Source of the DNA: CAVZZV01 sp963779845
GTDB taxonomy: Bacteria; Bacteroidota; Bacteroidia; Bacteroidales; GCA-2748055
Direction of reading: 5' to 3'
DNA: 64,000 nucleotides
Assembly: GCA_963779845.1 (NCBI GenBank)
Contig: CAVZZV010000006.1
Span: 496,001-560,000, forward strand
Positions 1-9,486 of the stretch are shown here, one piece after another; position 1 is the first letter of the stretch; each line of letters begins with the position of its first letter. Position numbers and translations under genes: made by a program. Below the pieces are notes generated by a model. That model saw only the letters and a list, made by a program, of their open reading frames with translations, did not search any database and was not told the DNA's origin.

Positions 1-2908
1 GAAAGGAATTTCCCAACACTACCCTGTCCTTATCGTCAATGATTCCATTATCGTCCTGATCAACATATTTCATATCCCCGGGATTATAATCTTCTGAGAA
101 ACCGCTAAAATCATCACCTTCCTGCCATATTCCGTCAACTTCCCATCCGTAATATGAGTTCAGAGGAACTCCAGGTTTAATAATAGCAACCTGGGTTACG
201 TGGGTATAACCTGCACCGACAATTATTTCAGGAATGTTCCCCAAATCTTTAACCTCATTCTTCATGGCCGTAAAAGTAATATCGGTTCTCCAACTGAAAT
301 CTTTAGAGGTAAGGTTCACACTATTTAAGAAAAATTCAAATCCTTTATTGTTAATCTGCCCAACATTGGATAATATACTGTTAAACCCTGTTGACTGAGG
401 CACAGGCAAATCCAGCAGCATATTGGTAGTTTGTTTTTGAAAATAATCTAATCCACCATTTATCCTGTTATTAAATAGTCCAAAATCCAGTCCAATGTCT
501 ATTTGCTCTGTCGTTTCCCATTTAAGGTCAGGATTGGGAATTCTTGAAGGTGCAGTAGCTGAAACAGGACTACCTCCCCATATTGGGGATACTCCACCAC
601 TAAAAGTACTTACTGCGGGGTAATTTCCAATTTCCTGGTTTCCGGTTTGTCCCCAGCTTGCTCTTAATTTCAATGAATTAATAAAATCATTGTCCTGGAG
701 GAAATCTTCATTTGATATTTTCCATGCTAAGGCTGCGGATGGAAAAAACCCAAACTTATTATTTTCACCAAACCTGGATGACCCATCTGCTCTTACTGTG
801 GCAGTTAAAAGGTATTTGTCGTTTAACGAATAGTTGACACGACCAATATATGAGGCAAGTCTGTTGCCTGTTAAATAATTGCTTATGTCGAACGTTTGCT
901 GGTTTCCAATTCCCAGGTTGTTAGCCCCAAGTGATTCATTTGGGAAATCGGATGCCTGATTACTTAACCCATTAGTTGAGAATTTCTGGTAAGTAGCTCC
1001 AATCAATGTATTAAGGGAATGAATCCCAAAAGATTTATTATAATTCAGCGTACCTTCAACTAGATAATTACTTTTTTCAACATTTTGGTTTGCTGCAACT
1101 CCACCGTTCTCTCTGCCTGTTTTAGTCAAACTTGAAATAAAACTTTTTCTGCTTTCATTTACAAAATCAGTTCCTAAATTTATTTTAGCAGATAGGGCCT
1201 TAGTAAAATGATACTCACCATAAAAGGAGGCCAACATGCGATTTGTATTGGCGGTGGATTCCATTCCTTCCGCTAAAGCTACAGGATTATCAACAGTTAA
1301 CAAAGGTGAGGTTATATAATTTCCCTCATCATCCAATATCGCTAAGGTAGGATCAAAATTGTAGGCCGAATAAAGAGGTCCTGCCCATTCATTTATCCCA
1401 AAACCATTAGCTATAAAGTTATCCTCAGTGAAGGATCCCGAGGCATTAAACCCAACACTGAATTTATCAGTCAAGTCAGATTTAAGATTAATCCTTGTCC
1501 CATACCTGCTGAAATCAGTATTTTTCATAATACCTTCCTGATTCATATAATTCATGGAGATATAATAAGTGGTTTTTTGGGTACCGCCTGAAAAAGATAT
1601 CTGATGATCCTGAACCAGGGCATTCGGATTATTAATTTCATCCTGCCAATCGGTACCTTTTCCATCATTAGCAATTTCACCCACTCTGGAAGCTTCGCTT
1701 TCACCACCTGCATCAACAATCGCATTTAAAACACTTTTATATTCCTGCGCATTTAACAATTCTAATTTATTGGCGCGATTCTGGACACCAAAATAACCCT
1801 GATAACTAATTTTCATTTTTTCATTCAGCCCTGACTTTGTAGTTATTAATATTACACCATTTGCCCCTCTGGACCCATAAATAGCAGTTGCGGAGGCATC
1901 TTTTAATATTTCAATAGACTCAATATCTGAAGGATTTATAGAAGATAAAGGGTTCCTTGGGCTACGATTATTATTAAATGATGATAATGATGCTGAACCA
2001 ATGGGTCTCGAATTATCAATAGGCAAACCATCAATCACATAAAGCGGACTATTTCCTGCATTTATTGAACTTGCGCCCCTTATATTAATTGAAATTCCGC
2101 CACCTGGCTCACCACTATTTTGAATAACATTCACTCCGGCACTTTTACCAAAGAGCAGTTGGTCTATTGATGATGCAACACCTTCCTGCAGTTGATCCAC
2201 CTTTACAGATGAAATTGCTCCTGTAACGTCACTTTTTTTAATGGTCCCGTATCCTATCGCCACCACCTCATCCAAGCCTATAACATCTGTCTCAAGTACA
2301 ATACTAATAGTATTTCGCCCATTTAATGGCACTACTGTTGACTTCATGCCAACAAATGAAACTATCAGTGTATCATTCCCTGATGGTATGTTTATTTTAA
2401 ACTCACCTTTAGAATTTGTTATGGTACCCTGACCAGATGATTTTACGACAACCGAGGCCCCAATGATGGGTATTCCCTGAATATCTGTCACAATTCCTGT
2501 AACCTGCAAAGGCTGCATCATTGCTTCGGAAGCTATCAGATATTCTTTGGGTGAAAGAATAATCTGCCGGTTATAAACTAAGTATTTAACATCAGTACCC
2601 TCAAACAATTGGTTCAAAATTTGATCAATTTTCTGCTTCCGGACATGAATGGAGGCCTTTTTCGATACATCCACCAGTTTCGAGTTATACAGAAAAAAGA
2701 ACTCACTCTGGTCTTCAATGGAGGAGAGAACTTCTTTAATGGTAACATCCTTCAGCTCCATTGAAAGTGTCGTAGTTTGCGAATAGCTATTATTAGCTAA
2801 AAGATGAAATACATTTATGACTAATAGAAGCAGTGTATTTCTCATGATTTTAAAGATTTTTGAGCGGAATATTTGTCGAATACTCCCTGTCGTCAGCAAT
2901 TTTTTCAT
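1..2908 (-). CDS. SusC/RagA-type TonB-dependent outer-membrane receptor, partial (C-terminus outside window)
   Basis: Outer-membrane channel that imports oligosaccharides with energy from TonB. About 969 residues are inside the window; the rest lies to the left. Order seen: a basic N-terminus and signal helix ending near SYSQ, an STN domain (KDVTIKEVLSSIEDQSEF), a carboxypeptidase-regulatory-like domain (VTGIVTDIQGIPIIGASV), the TonB-box-like DEVVAIGYG, then the plug domain with IRGASSI and PLYVIDGLPI, then the barrel. The ATG at 2908 is chosen over an in-frame ATG at 2845 because the extra 21 residues give the long basic leader usual in STN-bearing family members. It lies downstream of FecR and an ECF sigma gene on the same strand, the usual trans-envelope signalling arrangement. 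A SusD partner would be expected beyond the left edge. Confidence 0.93.
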   Translation of the reverse strand, partial: MKKLLTTGSIRQIFRSKIFKIMRNTLLLLVINVFHLLANNSYSQTTTLSMELKDVTIKEVLSSIEDQSEFFFLYNSKLVDVSKKASIHVRKQKIDQILNQLFEGTDVKYLVYNRQIILSPKEYLIASEAMMQPLQVTGIVTDIQGIPIIGASVVVKSSGQGTITNSKGEFKINIPSGNDTLIVSFVGMKSTVVPLNGRNTISIVLETDVIGLDEVVAIGYGTIKKSDVTGAISSVKVDQLQEGVASSIDQLLFGKSAGVNVIQNSGEPGGGISINIRGASSINAGNSPLYVIDGLPIDNSRPIGSASLSSFNNNRSPRNPLSSINPSDIESIEILKDASATAIYGSRGANGVILITTKSGLNEKMKISYQGYFGVQNRANKLELLNAQEYKSVLNAIVDAGGESEASRVGEIANDGKGTDWQDEINNPNALVQDHQISFSGGTQKTTYYISMNYMNQEGIMKNTDFSRYGTRINLKSDLTDKFSVGFNASGSFTEDNFIANGFGINEWAGPLYSAYNFDPTLAILDDEGNYITSPLLTVDNPVALAEGMESTANTNRMLASFYGEYHFTKALSAKINLGTDFVNESRKSFISSLTKTGRENGGVAANQNVEKSNYLVEGTLNYNKSFGIHSLNTLIGATYQKFSTNGLSNQASDFPNESLGANNLGIGNQQTFDISNYLTGNRLASYIGRVNYSLNDKYLLTATVRADGSSRFGENNKFGFFPSAALAWKISNEDFLQDNDFINSLKLRASWGQTGNQEIGNYPAVSTFSGGVSPIWGGSPVSATAPSRIPNPDLKWETTEQIDIGLDFGLFNNRINGGLDYFQKQTTNMLLDLPVPQSTGFNSILSNVGQINNKGFEFFLNSVNLTSKDFSWRTDITFTAMKNEVKDLGNIPEIIVGAGYTHVTQVAIIKPGVPLNSYYGWEVDGIWQEGDDFSGFSEDYNPGDMKYVDQDDNGIIDDKDRVVLGNSF

Positions 2909-2976
2909 AAATTTACATGTTTTTAGTTTTACAATTCTAATTAGTTTCGTACAATGGAATTCAAACTGAAATCCAG

Positions 2977-3004
2977 GGAAAGCGTGTCCGCGCTTTCCTT
3001 TTTT
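2977..3004. other. hairpin between fecR and the SusC gene
   Basis: An 8-bp perfect stem (GGAAAGCG / CGCTTTCC) with a 6-nt loop, followed on the plus strand by six T. Read on the plus strand it looks like an intrinsic terminator, but no plus-strand gene precedes it. On the minus strand it lies in the leader of the SusC transcript, where it could affect processing or readthrough from fecR. The role is inferred. Confidence 0.4.
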
Positions 3005-3054
3005 GTTTGTTGTATAATTATATCATAGTTCCAATTTTTGGTTAAACCATTAGT

Positions 3055-4107
3055 TTATTTTTTATAATACAGGTAAATCGTTCGCTTTTGAAATGTACCA
3101 TCTTCATCCTGTCTCCTTTTAATCTCACGGTATTTAATAGGAGCTGAGAGTTCCAGCATTTTTAATATCTCGCTCAACGGCTCATCCTGAAAGGTGGCAA
3201 CATATCTATAGCCTTTCAATACATTATCTTTGATCTCAATATTAACATTAAACCAACGATTCAGCCGTGTAACAACATCATTTAGCGGGTCGTCAGCAAA
3301 AATAAGCTTTCCCTTGATCCATGCTGTATATTTTTGAGCATCAACGTTTTTTACTATGTAATCCGAATCACCAAACTTATAGTTAAACAATTGTCCAGGC
3401 GCAAGATGAGAACTTAAAACATTATGGTATGATTTCTTCGATTTTACTTCAACTATACCCTTTTCGAGAACCACTTCCGTCTCCTTTTCCTCCTTATAAC
3501 ACCTGACATTAAAAATGGTCCCTTTTGCAATCACCTTCAACTTTTCCATATTTACCTCAAATGGCCTTTTGGGATTGGAAACAATATCAAAATATGCTTC
3601 ACCATTCAGAGTCACACTCCTTTTGTTCTTTTCAAACTTCTCCGGGAACTTCAAAGAGGAGCCACCATTCAGCCAACCCTTCGACCCGTCGGGTAAGTAA
3701 AATTTCGTCCTGGATCCCAAAGGAGAATAAATCTCGGCATAGATAATTTCAGCCTCTGCAACAGTCCCTTTGGAACGATCAGTAATAAATAAGATGAACA
3801 GGGGAATAAAGAGTACAGCAGCTATTTTACTGACAACATTGAGAATTTTCAGTCCAACCGGTCTTTTTTTAGCAAGGGGGATATTTTCATCCAGCTTCAT
3901 CTGTCTGTATATCTTTCCGAGGATTAAATTTTCATTGTAATCTTCCGGGATTTTATCTATCGACATCTCCTGCCAATACTGAAATGAAAAAGATTTCAAA
4001 TTATCCTCAACTGATAGTTCTCTAAACCATTCATTTACCAGACCCTTCTCTATGGGGGCACCTTTATCTTCGAGAAAACAAGACAATATTTGATAATCTA
4101 CCTTCAT
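3055..4107 (-). CDS. FecR-family anti-sigma factor
   Basis: Inner-membrane anti-sigma regulator that relays the state of the TonB receptor to the ECF sigma factor. 350 residues: a cytoplasmic N-terminus (about 1-85), one transmembrane helix near 90-107 (IAAVLFIPLFILFITD), the FecR domain (about 125-225, with SRTKFYLPDGSKGWLNGGSSL and LNGEAYFDI), and a C-terminal DUF4974-like STN-type domain (KLIFADDPLNDVVTRLNRWFN). It sits between the sigma gene and the SusC gene, all on the minus strand. Length and domain order are normal for Bacteroidota FecR proteins. Confidence 0.95.
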   Translation of the reverse strand: MKVDYQILSCFLEDKGAPIEKGLVNEWFRELSVEDNLKSFSFQYWQEMSIDKIPEDYNENLILGKIYRQMKLDENIPLAKKRPVGLKILNVVSKIAAVLFIPLFILFITDRSKGTVAEAEIIYAEIYSPLGSRTKFYLPDGSKGWLNGGSSLKFPEKFEKNKRSVTLNGEAYFDIVSNPKRPFEVNMEKLKVIAKGTIFNVRCYKEEKETEVVLEKGIVEVKSKKSYHNVLSSHLAPGQLFNYKFGDSDYIVKNVDAQKYTAWIKGKLIFADDPLNDVVTRLNRWFNVNIEIKDNVLKGYRYVATFQDEPLSEILKMLELSAPIKYREIKRRQDEDGTFQKRTIYLYYKK

Positions 4108-4440
4108 AATAACGTCGCTATGTTCACAAAATACAACCGCACTATATACTATTTAAGTTTTTGGTCATATCTTTTCTTTAGAAAGAAATATTAAAATTGT
4201 AACGATTCACGAAAAAGAACCGCAACTCAATATATAAATCCCAGTTAAGACAAAAACACCCAGTATCAGATGTGAATTTTTATAATAAACATATTGTGCG
4301 AAGATTAATATGGTCTGAATTCCTGCTATATGGAGTTTATAAGAGCTATCCAATATTTTTGAGGAAAATGATTTTTAGCTAAATTTTCTTCCCTGGAAAT
4401 CTCAAAAAAATATTGGATTCACGCCGCGGGGATTCCTCTC
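4108..4440. other. intergenic spacer between sigma gene and fecR
   Basis: 333 bases without a supportable ORF. It is AT-rich and I see no strong inverted repeat or recognisable promoter box. Its length suggests that fecR has its own promoter rather than reading through from the sigma gene. Confidence 0.4.
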
Positions 4441-5031
4441 TTAATCAATAAATAATATAAAAAACAATAGGCCCAGTAATCCTTCTTTCTTCATTGCATT
4501 ACGGATTAAATTTCTAGCCCTGTGCAGGTGATTTCCCACTGTTTTCTTAGCTAAATTCAGTTCTTCAGCAATCTCGGAAATAGAGTAATCTTTGTCCTTC
4601 TTTAAAAGTATTACCTTCTTTTGTTGAAGTGGTAGCTTGTCAATGATATGATCTACTTTTTTAGTAAGGTCGAAAGATTCATTTTGAGTTAATTCCTTGT
4701 CGGTCCCATTCATCATGAGGGAATATTTATCAAGATGCTTTTTTTCCCGGTTTAACTTACGAAATCTTTTGCGTATGGAATTGAATGCTATAGTAAAAAG
4801 ATAGGCATTCAGATTGGAGTCCTCTTTCATTCGCTCCCTGTTCTGCCAAAAACTAAAAAAAACATCCTGAACTACCCCTTCTGCATCTTCTTTATTTTTC
4901 AGGAACTTCAATGAAAATAAAAATATCTTCCTGTTATATTCTTTGAAAACCGCCTCAAAAGAAGCAATATGACCATTTATCAGGCTTTTTATTAAATTAT
5001 CTTCCCGGTCTGTCCGTGGCATAAAAGGCAA
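4441..5031 (-). CDS. ECF-subfamily RNA polymerase sigma-70 factor
   Basis: 196 residues. Sigma region 2 is visible at about 25-95 (FEAVFKEYNRKIFLFSLKFL, DAEGVVQDVFFSFWQNRE, NLNAYLFTIAFNSI), and region 4 at about 130-180 (LPLQQKKVILLKKDKDYSIS, then EIAEELNLAKKTVGNHLHRA, a helix-turn-helix). This is the form found beside FecR/SusC pairs. It probably directs transcription of the polysaccharide genes when released by the adjacent FecR. The hydrophobic tail (LLGLLFFILFID) is common in the Bacteroidota subgroup. Confidence 0.95.
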   Translation of the reverse strand: MPFMPRTDREDNLIKSLINGHIASFEAVFKEYNRKIFLFSLKFLKNKEDAEGVVQDVFFSFWQNRERMKEDSNLNAYLFTIAFNSIRKRFRKLNREKKHLDKYSLMMNGTDKELTQNESFDLTKKVDHIIDKLPLQQKKVILLKKDKDYSISEIAEELNLAKKTVGNHLHRARNLIRNAMKKEGLLGLLFFILFID

Positions 5032-5234
5032 ACTTTTTATAATAAACCAATATTACAAAGTTTTTAAGACAAAAGCAATTTAATAGCTTAAAATTGATAG
5101 ATGAAAAAGATAGTCATCCTCTCCCTTTTTCCCAATGTCCCTTACCTATCTTTCGCGAAAAAAAGAAACCTGAACTGGGTGTAATTCATCTGAGCGGCAT
5201 TCTTATAAGGTGGAATTTTTGAATGACACTAAAA

Positions 5235-5267
5235 CTTTATGGAATGAAAATTTATTGCTTATCTTTG
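5235..5267 (+). promoter_or_regulatory. candidate Bacteroidota promoter for the polysaccharide operon
   Basis: TATCTTTG at 5260-5267 fits the Bacteroidota -7 consensus TAnnTTTG and lies 34 nt upstream of the ATG at 5302. TTTA at 5235-5238 is a weak -33 match at 21-nt spacing. Assignment is by pattern only. Confidence 0.5.
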
Positions 5268-5301
5268 AAAATATAAATAGCCTTTTAAAATTTCTTCCTA
5301 T

Positions 5302-7533
5302 ATGATAGAATCTGTTAAACCTCACACAGCAAAATTCATGGCACTTCTTTGGATCCTGTTAATAGCTTCAGGTTGTACCTTGAATCAAACAAAATTGTAT
5401 GATCTTTCGCCTGATGTTGGCGCTTTTTTCAAAAAGAATGATAATGGAAAATGGGGCATTTCTCTGGAGCAAAACGGGAAACTCCTCGCTTTTAATAGGG
5501 AACCTCTAAATATTGAGGTCTATCAAGATGATGAGGTAATCAAAGAATTAAAAGCCGGATATGATAAATTTAGCAGCCAGGAAAATACCTTTATTGCGGA
5601 AGGAACTATTAAATACAATCAGGTTACCTTTTATGTGACCGATAAATGGAGTCAAAAAGGGGATATCCTTATCGTGGATCGGAATTTAAAAGTTCTGGGC
5701 AATGCGGCAGGAGGCTTCATGAGCAGTATTCAGTTCTCCCTTAACGATTCAGGTACACGGGACTCCTTTAAACTATTTGCCCCTGGAATGATCTATGGAC
5801 CTACTCAATTTCTAACAAATGAAGCCATTGGTGGAAGTGTCTGTAAAGATTTTATCCGTATCCGCGAGGATCGTCTTCCAGCTCCCCTTTTTGGTATATT
5901 CTCCGACAATGCTTATTCGGTTACCCTGTTGAATTCCTCTCCGGATGGAAGAACGACTGTTAGCGATTCCCATGATATGGATGCCAGTACCATCATTGAC
6001 TCACAGATGCGATTTGGTGCTATCGGGGCAGAATTCAATAATGAAAAACCCCTTATTGGCTACTGGTTTCCAGGATCGGAAGGGGGTATTACCTATAAAG
6101 GCCGGACCTATCCCTATGGACAGATGAAAGCCTGGTCACGCCGCTATCACCCAATAGAGGATGGCCTGGAACAAACATATCAGATTTCAATCAGAATTGG
6201 TTCGGATAAGCAGTTCCGTGAATATTACAGTGATACCTGGAGATGGTCCTGGGAAACTTTAAAACCGGAAGTCAATTATCATGATATCGAACTTGTTAAG
6301 CGGGTGGTATTGGATGCCCTGGCCAATAATGTGGAAGTTTATGGATCTTTTACCGGAATAAGAAACTCTATATCTGCGGTAAAAGGAGACAAACATAAAG
6401 GCGCTCCAAAAACCGTAATGGGCTTTACGGGCAAAGCACTGGAAACTGCCCGGTTTCTTTTAACCGATACCTTGACCAATGAGAATCCACAATCCCAAAC
6501 CCACCGGGAACTGGGAGAAGGAATAATTACTACATTTTTGAATCTGAACCTGTCACCCCCGGATGGGGAAGGATTTACCTTTGACGGAAAACCTGTATTT
6601 GCAAGGAATCCTTCAAAAGTTCCTGAGCCCACCATTTACCTGCGTTCCTTTGGGGATGGACTAAAAGAACTGCTTAAGGCTGTTGCCACGGAAAAAGATG
6701 CCCATATCGAACATGAAGACTGGGTAAAGTGGGCAAAATCATTTGCCGACTGGCTTTTGCCTCAACAAAACGCGGAAGGAGGATTTCCACGGACATGGCA
6801 ACCTAAAACAGGAAAAGTCCTGGATCCATCACCCGAATCAAGCTATACCGTGATCCAATTCCTGATATTGCTGAGCCAATTGACCGATGAAACCCAATAT
6901 GCCGAAGCAGCATTAAAAGCAGCTGAATTTTGTTGGAATACCTCTCAAAAGGAAGGTATGTTTATCGGGGGAACCATTGATAACCCAAATGTAATAGATA
7001 AAGAGGCGGGCACCATCTCTTTAGAGGCTTACCTTGCCCTTTACAATTATACCATGGATAAAAAATGGCTTGAAAGGGCAATTATCGCAGCTAATTTTGC
7101 GGAAACCTGGATATATATCTGGAATGTACCTATGCCTGAAGGTGAAAACGACAATGAAATCCCCTGGAAAAAGAGCCAGTCTACCATTGGAATGCAACTT
7201 ATTTCCACTGGGCATAGTCTGACTGATCAGTATATGGCTTTCGATGTTGATGAATTTGCAGAGCTGTATTTAAAAACCGGCAACAGGCACTATTATGATG
7301 TGGCCATGATCCTTCTGCACAACACAAAAGCGATGTTAGCTCTTCCGGGAAGGGAATTTGATCTTAAAGGTCCGGGCTGGATGCAGGAGCATTGGAGTAT
7401 AGCACCTGTAAGGGGGTATGGTATGCATCGCGGCTGGTTGCCATGGGTCTCAACCAGCCTGTTAAATGGAATTTTCGAACTTGAGGAACTCAATCCGGAT
7501 CTTTACATGGAAATGAAAGAACCAAAGCAATAA
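5302..7533 (+). CDS. lipoprotein, putative alpha/alpha-toroid carbohydrate-active enzyme
   Basis: 743 residues with an SPII lipoprotein signal (LLIASGC, Cys about 25). The N-terminal half looks beta-rich. The C-terminal half, from about 450, is helical with repeated Trp, Gly and acidic motifs (WAKSFADWLLPQQNAEGGFP, GWMQEHWSIAPVRGYGMHRG) of the kind seen in alpha/alpha-barrel glycosidases and polysaccharide lyases. I cannot assign a CAZy family. It opens a plus-strand run with three sulfatases and a GH43 protein, so a role in sulfated glycan breakdown at the cell surface or periplasm is inferred. A structure prediction would settle the fold. Confidence 0.6.
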   Translation: MIESVKPHTAKFMALLWILLIASGCTLNQTKLYDLSPDVGAFFKKNDNGKWGISLEQNGKLLAFNREPLNIEVYQDDEVIKELKAGYDKFSSQENTFIAEGTIKYNQVTFYVTDKWSQKGDILIVDRNLKVLGNAAGGFMSSIQFSLNDSGTRDSFKLFAPGMIYGPTQFLTNEAIGGSVCKDFIRIREDRLPAPLFGIFSDNAYSVTLLNSSPDGRTTVSDSHDMDASTIIDSQMRFGAIGAEFNNEKPLIGYWFPGSEGGITYKGRTYPYGQMKAWSRRYHPIEDGLEQTYQISIRIGSDKQFREYYSDTWRWSWETLKPEVNYHDIELVKRVVLDALANNVEVYGSFTGIRNSISAVKGDKHKGAPKTVMGFTGKALETARFLLTDTLTNENPQSQTHRELGEGIITTFLNLNLSPPDGEGFTFDGKPVFARNPSKVPEPTIYLRSFGDGLKELLKAVATEKDAHIEHEDWVKWAKSFADWLLPQQNAEGGFPRTWQPKTGKVLDPSPESSYTVIQFLILLSQLTDETQYAEAALKAAEFCWNTSQKEGMFIGGTIDNPNVIDKEAGTISLEAYLALYNYTMDKKWLERAIIAANFAETWIYIWNVPMPEGENDNEIPWKKSQSTIGMQLISTGHSLTDQYMAFDVDEFAELYLKTGNRHYYDVAMILLHNTKAMLALPGREFDLKGPGWMQEHWSIAPVRGYGMHRGWLPWVSTSLLNGIFELEELNPDLYMEMKEPKQ

Positions 7534-7759
7534 AAGCATAATTACTTCATTTAATCTCCTTTATATAAAATTTGTTTCTGTCAAAATTTTATGAATTGCT
7601 TAATCATTTATTTTTATCCAATCTAATACTGAATGCTTTTACCGATTAATTTCATAAATGATTTTTCCGGCTTTAAGCTTTTAAGTCCCTTGGATTTTTA
7701 AAAAATACATACTAAAGTTTAACCAATACCTGTTAAATCATTTTTCAAACCTTATCGAC

Positions 7760-9427
7760 ATGTTTTTAAAAACCAGATCTTTTCAATCTTTATTCATTCG
7801 CTCCTTTATTCTCCTGCTTTCGGGGCTCATTTTTTCCTGCAGTCAGGAGGACAAGACACCAACACGCCCGAATCTGATCCTGATCATGTCCGATGATATG
7901 GGCTATTCCGATCTTGGCTGTTACGGCGGGGATATCAACACACCAAACCTCGATTTTCTTGCCAGTGAAGGGCTTCAGTTTACACAATTCTACAATACTG
8001 CACGTTGCTGTCCAACACGGGCTTCGCTCTTAACGGGTTTGTACCCTCATCAGGCTGGCATAGGCCACATGACAAATTTTTCTGAGAATCCCTATGCCCA
8101 TGATTACGGGCTCCCTGGCTATGGGGGGGTCCTGAGCAAAAATACGGTGACCATCGCAGAGGTATTAAAGCAGGCCGGATACAGAACCTTCATGACCGGT
8201 AAATGGCACCTGGGTTTTCAGGAAAGAGACCAATGGCCATTACAAAGGGGATTTGATAAGTATTATGGAATCCTTGAAGGTGCATGCAATTATTTTAAAC
8301 CGGTTTATCCCCGTGGAATAACCATGGGTAATGATACAATCTCCATCACTGATCCCGATTATTATACTACGGATGCCTTTACCGATCACGCCATCCAATT
8401 TATTTCGGAGGATCTGGAGTCGGAAGAGAAAACGCCCTTCTTTCTCTATCTTGCCTTTAATTCTCCCCATTGGCCCCTGCAGGCGCCCAAAGAAGATATT
8501 GAAAAATACCGGGGAAAATACATGCAGGGATGGCAGCAGTTAAGAGAGAAAAAGTACCAACGGATGAAAGAGCTTGGCCTTGTGGATCCGGAATGGGCGC
8601 TTTCCCCACAAGACTCGAGAGACTGGAATTCTCTGGATGAGAAGAAAAAGCAGGAGATGGACCTTCGTATGGCCATATATGCAGCACAGGTAGACCGGAT
8701 GGATCAGAATGTCGGCAAGCTGACAGAATACCTGAAGAATAACAACCTGCTGGATAATACGGTTATCTTTTTTATCGATGACAATGGAGCCTGCGCCGAA
8801 TTCGACGAGCTCGGAAGCGGACCTGCCGAAAACCTTGAAACAAAAACGGGATACGTGCTTTCCTATGGCCGTGCATGGGCGAATGCATCTAACACTCCCT
8901 ATCGCAAATACAAGCATTGGCTTCATGAAGGGGGAATATCCTCTCCATTGATCGTTCATTGGCCGGATGGAATTAAAAAGTCTGCCGATGAGGGATTAAT
9001 CAGGCAATATACCTTCCTTCCGGATATAATGGCTACATTTGTTGATCTGGCCGGTGCGCACTATCCGGAGGAGTTCAACGGACACAAAATCCCTCCTATG
9101 GCAGGGGAGAGCATAACCCCCTTACTGAAAGGGAAAAATGAACCGATCCACAAGGATCCCATATTCTGGGAACATGAGGGCAACAAGGCGGTGAGGATAG
9201 GAGATTTTAAACTTGTTATGGATTGGGATGCCAAAAATGACGACAATTGGGAGTTATATAACATAACAAAAGATCGTTCGGAAATGCACGACCTCAGAGC
9301 GCAAATGCCTGAAAAAGCTGAGGAAATGAAAAAATTATGGCATGAATGGGCCGATAGTCATTATGTAATGCCATGGGATAGCATAGTAAAAATTCAGAAT
9401 AAAAAGAGAGAAGAACAAAAGCCTTAA
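7760..9427 (+). CDS. S1-family formylglycine-dependent sulfatase (lipoprotein)
   Basis: 555-residue arylsulfatase-type hydrolase. An SPII signal is seen (LLSGLIFSC, Cys27). The metal-binding start NLILIMSDDMGYSDLGCYGG is at about 38, and the core motif CCPTRASLLTG starts at Cys83, the residue converted to formylglycine. Later, DNTVIFFIDDNGACAEF supplies the second metal-site Asp-Asn pair and GKWHLG the conserved Lys and His. The CxPTR core with the following LYPHQAGIGHM segment resembles a subgroup common in marine polysaccharide loci. The substrate is not readable. It needs a formylglycine-generating or anaerobic maturase enzyme, not seen in this window. Confidence 0.95.
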   Translation: MFLKTRSFQSLFIRSFILLLSGLIFSCSQEDKTPTRPNLILIMSDDMGYSDLGCYGGDINTPNLDFLASEGLQFTQFYNTARCCPTRASLLTGLYPHQAGIGHMTNFSENPYAHDYGLPGYGGVLSKNTVTIAEVLKQAGYRTFMTGKWHLGFQERDQWPLQRGFDKYYGILEGACNYFKPVYPRGITMGNDTISITDPDYYTTDAFTDHAIQFISEDLESEEKTPFFLYLAFNSPHWPLQAPKEDIEKYRGKYMQGWQQLREKKYQRMKELGLVDPEWALSPQDSRDWNSLDEKKKQEMDLRMAIYAAQVDRMDQNVGKLTEYLKNNNLLDNTVIFFIDDNGACAEFDELGSGPAENLETKTGYVLSYGRAWANASNTPYRKYKHWLHEGGISSPLIVHWPDGIKKSADEGLIRQYTFLPDIMATFVDLAGAHYPEEFNGHKIPPMAGESITPLLKGKNEPIHKDPIFWEHEGNKAVRIGDFKLVMDWDAKNDDNWELYNITKDRSEMHDLRAQMPEKAEEMKKLWHEWADSHYVMPWDSIVKIQNKKREEQKP

Positions 9428-9486
9428 CACGGTCATTTTTATAGTTTTACCAAGATTATCATACATATTATCCTATTTAAAATATC